64,000 bases of DNA from Pseudomonas fildesensis (GTDB lineage: Bacteria > Pseudomonadota > Gammaproteobacteria > Pseudomonadales > Pseudomonadaceae). Below are positions 57,211-64,000 of this stretch, one piece after another. The DNA lies in NCBI RefSeq assembly GCF_001050345.1, contig NZ_LFMW01000004.1, forward strand, positions 248,001 to 312,000, written 5' to 3'. Under the pieces are notes generated by a model, which saw nothing but the letters and a program-made list of their open reading frames with translations, was not told the origin of the DNA and made no database searches. The translations under genes and the position numbers were made by a program. Positions within the stretch are counted from its first letter, which is position 1. Every line of letters starts with the position of its first letter.

Positions 57211-59742
57211 TCAGTGCTCCACGACAGGTGAGGTTTCAACGGTGGCCGCGTGATACAGCCGCAAGGCCTCGCGCACTTGCGCGGCTTCTTCCAGGCCCAG
57301 CACCTGGCGGGCGATGATTTGGCAGTCAGCAACGTCCAGCTCGCGCACGGTGGCCTTGATGGTCGGGATCAGCGGCACACTGACCGACAACTCATCCACC
57401 CCCAGCCCGACCAACACCGGCACCGCCAATGCCTCAGATGCCAACGCACCGCACACGCCGACCCACTTGCCATGGGCATGGGCGGCCTTGACCGTGGTGG
57501 CTATAAGACGCAGCACCGCCGGGTGAAAGCTGTCGGCCTGGCTGGCCAGGCGCGGGTGATCGCGGTCCATCGCCAGGGTGTATTGGGTTAGGTCGTTGGT
57601 GCCGATGGAGAAGAAGTCCACATGGGGCGCAAACACGTCCGCCATCAAGGCCGCAGACGGCACCTCGATCATGATGCCCAGCTTCGGCAGTTCGGTGAGC
57701 CCAAGCGCCCGCGCTTCTTCTTCAAGGATCTTGCGGGCCAGGTGCAACTCCGAGAGCAGGCTGACCATCGGCAACATGATATGCAGGCGCGCCAGCCCGG
57801 CACTGGCGAGGATTGCACGGAACTGTTCGCGCAGCAGCTCGGGGCGCTCCAGGCACAAGCGAATACCGCGCAAGCCCAGGAACGGGTTGGTCTCGCTTTC
57901 CATCGGCACATACGCCAGCGGTTTATCGCCACCAACGTCCAGGGTGCGCACGACCAGATTGCGCTCCGGCCCCAAGGCTCGGGCGATGGCGCTGTAGGTG
58001 CCAGCTTGCTCCTCGGGGCTCGGCGCGCGATTGCGGTCCAGGTACAAGAACTCCGAACGCAGCAGGCCGACGCCTTCGCCGCCCAGGGTCAGGGATTGCT
58101 CGACCTCCTGCAATGAGGCGACGTTGGCCGTGACTTCGACGTGATGGCCATCGCGGGTGACGGCAGCCAGAGAGGCTTGCGCGAGGTCGCGCTGGCGCCG
58201 CAGGACCTGCTGCTGGTGGGCAAGCTGTAATTGCTCGATCTCAGCGAGATCAGGATCCAGATGCAATTCACCCTTATCGGCATCCAGTAGCACCTGCTTA
58301 CCATTGGCCAGCGCCAACACCTGTATAGGCACACCGCAAATGGCCGGCAGCCCGAGGGCGCGAGCGAGGATCGCGACGTGACTGGTGGCACCGCCACCCA
58401 CCGTGACAAACCCGAGTACCTTGCGGGTGTCGAGGGTGGCGGTTTGCGACGGCGTCAGTTGCTCAGCGATCAGGATCGCGCGCTCAGGCAGGTCCCATGC
58501 ACTGTCCTGAATACCGAGGATAATTTTCAGCACGCGCTGGCCGACATCAGCCAGGTCCGCCGCACGTTCGGCGAGCAAGGCATTGCTTAGGCTCTTGAAC
58601 AACTTGGCGGTAGCGACCGTGGCGCTGTTCCAGGCAAACGCGGCGCTTTTACCTTCGGCCAGCAGGCCATGGGCCTGTTCCAGCAAGGTCGGGTCTTCGA
58701 GCAATTCCTGATGGGCGCGGAAAATCTCCGCCTGGGCGCTGCCAGCCGCCTTGGCTTGCAAGGCTTGCAGCGCCTCGGTTGCCACCAGCAGGCCACGCTC
58801 CAGGGCGGCGCGTTCGAGCGTTTCACCGCCACCCGCTTCGGTGATCGCCAGCGCAGGCTCCGCCACTTGCACCACTTGGCCAAACGCAGAACCCGGCGAC
58901 GCACACACGCCGCGCAGCACGCTCGCCGATGACACCAGCGCACCCGGCTCAACGACCTCGGCCGGTGCCGCTACCGTCTCGCCACACCCCTCGGCCAACA
59001 ACGCCACCAACGCCTTGATCGCGGCGTCGGCATCCTCCCCTGCCGCGCTGACTTGCAAGGTGTCGCCCTGCACGGTTTGCAGGGCCATGATCGCAACCAG
59101 CGATTTGGCGTTGGCGCTCTGGGTTTGCTTATGCAGATAAATGCTCGCGCTGAAACCCTTCGCCGCTTGAGCAAACACTGCCGCTGGGCGCGCGTGCAAA
59201 CCGTTGACGTTCGGCAAGGTCAGCGGCTTGGAGAACAGTGCATCGCCCTCCTCCTCGTCCGCGCCCTCAACGCACTCATTGGGCGACACCCGCACCAGCG
59301 GCTGCCCCAACTCCACCAGGCCGTCGCCCGGTGTCAGCAGCGTAAACGGTTCACCGCTGACCACCAGCATCAACGTCAGCAGGCTACGGGCGTTGAGCGC
59401 CACGTAGTCGGCATCGAATTCAATCAGCGGCTGCCCGGCCTCCACCCGCTGGCCTTCCTTGACCAATCGGGTGAAGCCCTTGCCCGCCAGGTTCACGGTG
59501 TCCAGGCCGATATGCATCAGCACCTGGACGCCGTTGTCGTCGGTGACGCTCACCGCATGACCACTGTCCTGGATATTGCTGATCACCCCGGCCAACGGCG
59601 CGCAGAGGGTCTGCGAAGTGGGATCGATGCACAGGCCGTCGCCGATCAAGCGGCTGGCAAAAACGGGATCAGGCACCTGATCCAGCGCCAGCAGCGCCCC
59701 GGACAGGGGCGCCAGCAGTTCCAGGGGTTGGGATGTGGTCAT
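57211..59742 (-). CDS. PTS fusion EIIA-HPr-EI of the trehalose system
   Basis: An 843-residue fusion with EIIA(Glc) (about 1-150, active His in VLMHIGLDTVNL), HPr (about 170-255, NVNGLHARPAAVFAQAAKG) and EI (from about 285; phospho-His in GGATSHVAILARALG, PEP site GLLRSEFLYLDRNRAP, Cys in VGVCGALASEAL). It can supply phosphate from PEP to a glucose-family EIIB such as that of TreP. A paralogue with the same layout serves the nag operon at 45992. It starts about 170 bases downstream of the porin gene, with a REP element between. Confidence 0.92.
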   Translation of the reverse strand: MTTSQPLELLAPLSGALLALDQVPDPVFASRLIGDGLCIDPTSQTLCAPLAGVISNIQDSGHAVSVTDDNGVQVLMHIGLDTVNLAGKGFTRLVKEGQRVEAGQPLIEFDADYVALNARSLLTLMLVVSGEPFTLLTPGDGLVELGQPLVRVSPNECVEGADEEEGDALFSKPLTLPNVNGLHARPAAVFAQAAKGFSASIYLHKQTQSANAKSLVAIMALQTVQGDTLQVSAAGEDADAAIKALVALLAEGCGETVAAPAEVVEPGALVSSASVLRGVCASPGSAFGQVVQVAEPALAITEAGGGETLERAALERGLLVATEALQALQAKAAGSAQAEIFRAHQELLEDPTLLEQAHGLLAEGKSAAFAWNSATVATAKLFKSLSNALLAERAADLADVGQRVLKIILGIQDSAWDLPERAILIAEQLTPSQTATLDTRKVLGFVTVGGGATSHVAILARALGLPAICGVPIQVLALANGKQVLLDADKGELHLDPDLAEIEQLQLAHQQQVLRRQRDLAQASLAAVTRDGHHVEVTANVASLQEVEQSLTLGGEGVGLLRSEFLYLDRNRAPSPEEQAGTYSAIARALGPERNLVVRTLDVGGDKPLAYVPMESETNPFLGLRGIRLCLERPELLREQFRAILASAGLARLHIMLPMVSLLSELHLARKILEEEARALGLTELPKLGIMIEVPSAALMADVFAPHVDFFSIGTNDLTQYTLAMDRDHPRLASQADSFHPAVLRLIATTVKAAHAHGKWVGVCGALASEALAVPVLVGLGVDELSVSVPLIPTIKATVRELDVADCQIIARQVLGLEEAAQVREALRLYHAATVETSPVVEH

Positions 59743-59795
59743 GACTTCACCTGCTGTTCTGTTCTGTAAAAATCATAAGGGCGACGAACATCTAA

Positions 59796-59885
59796 TGTGG
59801 AAGTGGGCTTGCTCGCGATGGCGGTGTATCAGGCAACACATGCATTTACTGACCCACCGCAATCGCGAGCAAGCCCGCTCCCACA
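59796..59885. repeat. REPIN within the trehalose operon, between porin and EIIA-HPr-EI genes
   Basis: TGTGGAAGTGGGCTTGCTCG at the left is nearly inverted to CGAGCAAGCCCGCTCCCACA at the right. It lies inside an operon, where such hairpins can set different mRNA levels for upstream and downstream genes (inference). Confidence 0.8.
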
Positions 59886-59909
59886 TTTAGCCCGCGTACG
59901 GCCGGAGGG

Positions 59910-61142
<1,233 letters not shown>

Positions 61143-61203
61143 TTATTTTTATTTTTTTCTTACTTTTTTGCCCCGCGCGCGCCCTGTAGGAGATCGCGGT
61201 GTT

Positions 61204-62850
61204 TCAGTCCTTCAGGTACAGGACGAAAGATTCGTAGGGACGCAAGACGACCGTGGCTGTGCGCACCGGGCAGTCGGGGTAGTTGCTGATCAGCAGGCGT
61301 TGCTCACTCGCCGCGTTGATGAGGTGGCCAGGCAGCTGGATTTCGCAGGGCTGGCCATAGAAGTTGTTCAGCACCAACAGGCGCTCGCCGTGGCCTTCGC
61401 GCAGGTACGCCCAAACCTGGGGGTGGTCCTGCAACAGTTGGCGGTATACGCCCTCTTGAATCAGCGGTTCGTGGCGACGCAAGGCGATCAGCGCACGGTA
61501 GTGATGCAGCACCGAATCCGGGTCATCCAGCTGGCTGTCGACATTGATCTGCGCCGCGTTGGCCGGGACACCGATCCACGGCTCACCGCGGCTGAAACCT
61601 GCATTGGGTTGCGCGTTCCACTGCATCGGCGTGCGCCCGTTATCACGGGATTTCTGCATGATCGCCGCCATGCTCGACGCCTCCGACTCACCGGCTTCAC
61701 GCTTGAGGCGGTAGATGTTGAGGGTCTCGACATCACGGTATTGCGAGATTGTGTCGAAGCCCGGATTGGTCATGCCCAACTCTTCGCCCTGATATACAAA
61801 CGGCGTGCCCTGGAGGAAGTGCAACGCAGTGGCGAGCATCTTGGCCGAGACCACGCGGTGCTCGCCGTCATCACCAAACCGCGAGACCACCCGCGGCTGG
61901 TCATGGTTACACCAGAACAGCGCATTCCAGCCGCCACCGGCCTGCATGCCCAGTTGCCAGTCGGAAAGAATCTGCTTGAGTTGCAGGAAATCGAAGTCGG
62001 CACGCACCCACTTCTGCAGGTTCGGGTAATCCACTTTCAGGTGATGAAAGTTGAAGGTCATCGACAGCTCTTTCGACTCCGGCCGCGAGTAGCGGATGCA
62101 GTGTTCCAGGCTGGTGGACGACATCTCGCCAACGTTGATCAGGTCATGGCCTTCGAAGACTTCGCGGTGCATTTCCTGCAGGTAGTTGTGCACGTTGGGG
62201 CCGTCGGTATAGAAGCGGCGGCCGTCACTGTTGTCTTCGGGGAAATCGGCGGGTTTGGAGATCAGGTTGATCACGTCCAGGCGGAAACCACCCACACCCT
62301 TGTCGCGCCAGAAGCGCATCAACTTGAACACCTCGGCGCGCACCTGGGGGTTGTCCCAATTAAGGTCGGCCTGGGTGTGATCGAACAGGTGCAGGAAGTA
62401 CTGGCCGGTTTGCGCCTCGTATTCCCAGGCTGAGCCACCGAACTTGGATTCCCAGTTGTTCGGCTGGTCGCGCCAGATATAGAAATCACGGTACGGATTG
62501 TCGAGGCTGCTGCGTGCCTGCTGGAACCACTCATGCTCGATGGACGTGTGATTGACCACGATGTCGAGCATCAACTTGATGCCGCGCTTGGCCGCTTCGC
62601 TGATCAGTAGGTCGCAGTCGGCCATGGTCCCGTAGCTCGGGTCGATGGCGTAGTAGTCGCTGATGTCGTAGCCGTTGTCGCGTTGCGGCGAGCGCAGGAA
62701 CGGCGTGATCCACAGGCAGTCCACGCCCAGCCATTTCAGGTAATCGAGTTTGTCCACGATACCCAGCAGGTCACCGGTGGCGTTACCCGCGTGGCTGTGG
62801 AAGCTTTTGGGGTAGATCTGGTAGATCACCGAGTGTTGCCAGTCTTGCAT
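61204..62850 (-). CDS. treC: Alpha,alpha-phosphotrehalase (trehalose-6-phosphate hydrolase)
   Basis: A 548-residue GH13 enzyme that splits trehalose-6-phosphate to glucose and glucose-6-phosphate after PTS import. GH13 motifs: LMLDIVVNHTSIEHEWF, GFRLDVINLISKP (nucleophile Asp), LINVGEMSST (acid Glu) and FWCNHDQPRV. The opening WQHSVIYQIYPKSFHSHAGN is characteristic of TreC rather than other GH13s. Often called treA in pseudomonads. It starts downstream of treP, with a REPIN between. Confidence 0.92.
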   Translation of the reverse strand: MQDWQHSVIYQIYPKSFHSHAGNATGDLLGIVDKLDYLKWLGVDCLWITPFLRSPQRDNGYDISDYYAIDPSYGTMADCDLLISEAAKRGIKLMLDIVVNHTSIEHEWFQQARSSLDNPYRDFYIWRDQPNNWESKFGGSAWEYEAQTGQYFLHLFDHTQADLNWDNPQVRAEVFKLMRFWRDKGVGGFRLDVINLISKPADFPEDNSDGRRFYTDGPNVHNYLQEMHREVFEGHDLINVGEMSSTSLEHCIRYSRPESKELSMTFNFHHLKVDYPNLQKWVRADFDFLQLKQILSDWQLGMQAGGGWNALFWCNHDQPRVVSRFGDDGEHRVVSAKMLATALHFLQGTPFVYQGEELGMTNPGFDTISQYRDVETLNIYRLKREAGESEASSMAAIMQKSRDNGRTPMQWNAQPNAGFSRGEPWIGVPANAAQINVDSQLDDPDSVLHHYRALIALRRHEPLIQEGVYRQLLQDHPQVWAYLREGHGERLLVLNNFYGQPCEIQLPGHLINAASEQRLLISNYPDCPVRTATVVLRPYESFVLYLKD

Positions 62851-62894
62851 GGTGGGCTCCTTCAGTAGATTTTGGTGCTGGCCTTGAGGGCCTC

Positions 62895-62964
62895 ATCGCG
62901 AGCAAACCCGCTCCCACATTTGGAATGCATTCCCCTGTGGGAGCCGGGCTTGCCCGCGGGAGCG
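62895..62964. repeat. Inside-out REPIN between treP and treC
   Basis: ATCGCGAGCAAACCCGCTCC and onward (62895-62918) is inverted, imperfectly, to TGTGGGAGCCGGGCTTGCCC and onward (62936-62964). The units face outward like the copy at 50668. It occupies most of the 119-base treP-treC gap. Confidence 0.75.
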
Positions 62965-62969
62965 GTAGA

Positions 62970-64000
62970 TCAGGCGACCCTGTATCCAGGCCGAACGATC
63001 TTCATGCTCAACGCACAGGTCAGAACAAACGGCACGACAATCGCCACGGCCATCCCGATCACAAAGCTTGGGATGTATTGCGGAATGATCGAGATAAAAC
63101 CGGGCAAGCCGCCGACACCGATGGCCGACGCCTGCACCTTGTTCAGCGAGAGGAAAATGCTGCCCAGGGCCGAGCCCAGCAAGGCCGCATAAAACGGGAA
63201 TTTGAAGCGCAAATTCACCCCGAACATCGCCGGCTCAGTGATGCCGAAGTAAGCGGAAATCGCCGAGGTCGAGGCCATGCTTTTATCCCGTGCATTGCGG
63301 GTCATGTAGAACACGCCGAGCGCGGCGCTGCCCTGGGCAAGGTTGGACATGACGATCATCGGCCAGATAAACGTGCCGCCCTGGGTGGAGATCAGTTGCA
63401 GGTCCACAGCGAGGAACATGTGGTGCATGCCGGTGATCACCAGCGGCGCATACAGCAGCCCGAAAATCGCCCCGCCGACCATCGGTGCCAGGTCAAACAG
63501 GGTGACCACGCCTTCAGTGATCAGGATGCCAAGGTGACGGGTCACCGGGCCAATGATCGCCAGTGCAAGCACACCGGTAACGACGATGGTGGTGATCGGC
63601 ACAACCAGCAGTTGAATCGCGTTGGGCACACGGGCCCGCAACCATTTCTCGATGACGCTCATCACATAGGCGGCCATCAGGATCGGCAGAATCTGCCCCT
63701 GGTAGCCGACTTTCTCGATCTTGAACCAGCCGAAAATGTCGAAATACGGCAGGCTCTGGCCGTCGAGGCCGGCGACCGCCTTGCCGTAGTTCCAGGCGTT
63801 GAGCAGGTCAGGGTGCACCAGCATCAGGCCGAGCACGATGCCGAGGATTTCACTGCCGCCAAACCGCTTGGCGGCCGACCAGCCCACCAGCGCCGGCAGG
63901 AACACAAACGAGGTGTTGGCCATCAGGTTGATCAGGCTCCACAGGCCATCCAGGTTCGGATAGGCCTCCAGCAAGGTCTTGTCCGCAATGAACATGCCCT
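62970..64000 (-). CDS. treP: PTS trehalose permease TreP, EIIC part (5' end outside window)
   Basis: At least 343 residues of an EIIC domain run off the window end; the frame is open through base 64000 and its EIIB domain would lie beyond. The segment FIADKTLLEAYPNLDGLWSL, LVGWSAAKRFGGSEILGIVLG, LVITGMHHMFLAVDLQLI and ISAYFGITEPAMFGVNLRFKFPF match EIIC of the trehalose/sucrose permease family. The protein ends MKIVRPGYRVA, with no EIIA domain attached; the EIIA is in the separate fusion at 57211. It heads the part of the operon that is visible. Confidence 0.9.
   Translation of the reverse strand, partial: GMFIADKTLLEAYPNLDGLWSLINLMANTSFVFLPALVGWSAAKRFGGSEILGIVLGLMLVHPDLLNAWNYGKAVAGLDGQSLPYFDIFGWFKIEKVGYQGQILPILMAAYVMSVIEKWLRARVPNAIQLLVVPITTIVVTGVLALAIIGPVTRHLGILITEGVVTLFDLAPMVGGAIFGLLYAPLVITGMHHMFLAVDLQLISTQGGTFIWPMIVMSNLAQGSAALGVFYMTRNARDKSMASTSAISAYFGITEPAMFGVNLRFKFPFYAALLGSALGSIFLSLNKVQASAIGVGGLPGFISIIPQYIPSFVIGMAVAIVVPFVLTCALSMKIVRPGYRVA

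Overview
The window is a compact, GC-rich bacterial chromosome segment. Gene content, codon style and the dense scatter of REP/REPIN-type palindromes between genes point to the Pseudomonas fluorescens group (inference; no database was consulted). Nearly every gene is an ordinary core gene. From memory, the order in 1-29.6 kb matches the P. aeruginosa PAO1 metW-to-ilvD neighbourhood, and 30.1-56.8 kb matches the rplS-ffh-purT-nag-purL-mltF neighbourhood. These two blocks are far apart in PAO1, so 29.65-30.13 kb, which is packed with REP elements, looks like a rearrangement junction.

Region 1 (1-7.3 kb): end of metW, a DUF4426 protein, rdgB, hemW and DUF3392 run forward. An AT-rich orphan gene follows, encoding a membrane-anchored pentapeptide-repeat protein. 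Beyond it lies a 118-nt element on the minus strand that folds like a tRNA with an oversized anticodon arm. Then come trmB-thiG-thiS and DUF423 (minus) and mtgA (plus). Region 2 (7.3-15.2 kb): the ftsY-ftsE-ftsX-rpoH block (minus) stands divergent from two M16 peptidase-family genes and rsmD. Region 3 (15.3-23 kb): an alpha/beta hydrolase, a mercaptopyruvate sulfurtransferase, a TetR regulator divergent from an aldehyde dehydrogenase / Tat-lipoprotein / GMC oxidoreductase cassette with a palindromic operator over its promoter, then coaD and a ferredoxin. Region 4 (23-30 kb): mutM, an HDOD protein, an RlmI-like methyltransferase, a Bcr/CflA transporter and ilvD.

Region 5 (30-42.8 kb): a thioesterase, the rpsP-rimM-trmD-rplS operon, ffh, a CcsA-like protein, a CorC-like protein, an MHS transporter, purT, a VUT transporter, DUF1289, gamma-carbonic anhydrase, two Nudix enzymes and an L,D-transpeptidase. 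Region 6 (42.8-50.2 kb): an N-acetylglucosamine operon with a GntR regulator, NagA, an SIS-type deaminase, an EIIA-HPr-EI fusion and EIICB, preceded by two inverted operator-like repeats. Region 7 (50.2-56.9 kb): REP elements around a decayed small gene, a NIF3-like protein, purL and mltF. Region 8 (56.9-64 kb): a trehalose PTS operon on the minus strand with TreP (cut by the window end), phosphotrehalase, a maltoporin-like porin, a second EIIA-HPr-EI fusion and a tiny EIIB-like protein.

The most interesting signals are: (a) EIIB-like modules whose phosphorylatable cysteine is alanine in both sugar operons, once as an extra C-terminal domain of NagE and once as a free 95-residue protein; (b) the tRNA-like 118-nt element beside trmB and the AT-rich pentapeptide gene; (c) nested, symmetric REP half-unit arrays and inside-out REPINs, one of which abuts a truncated, frameshifted gene. 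No CRISPR array, insertion sequence, prophage or canonical tRNA/rRNA gene was seen.
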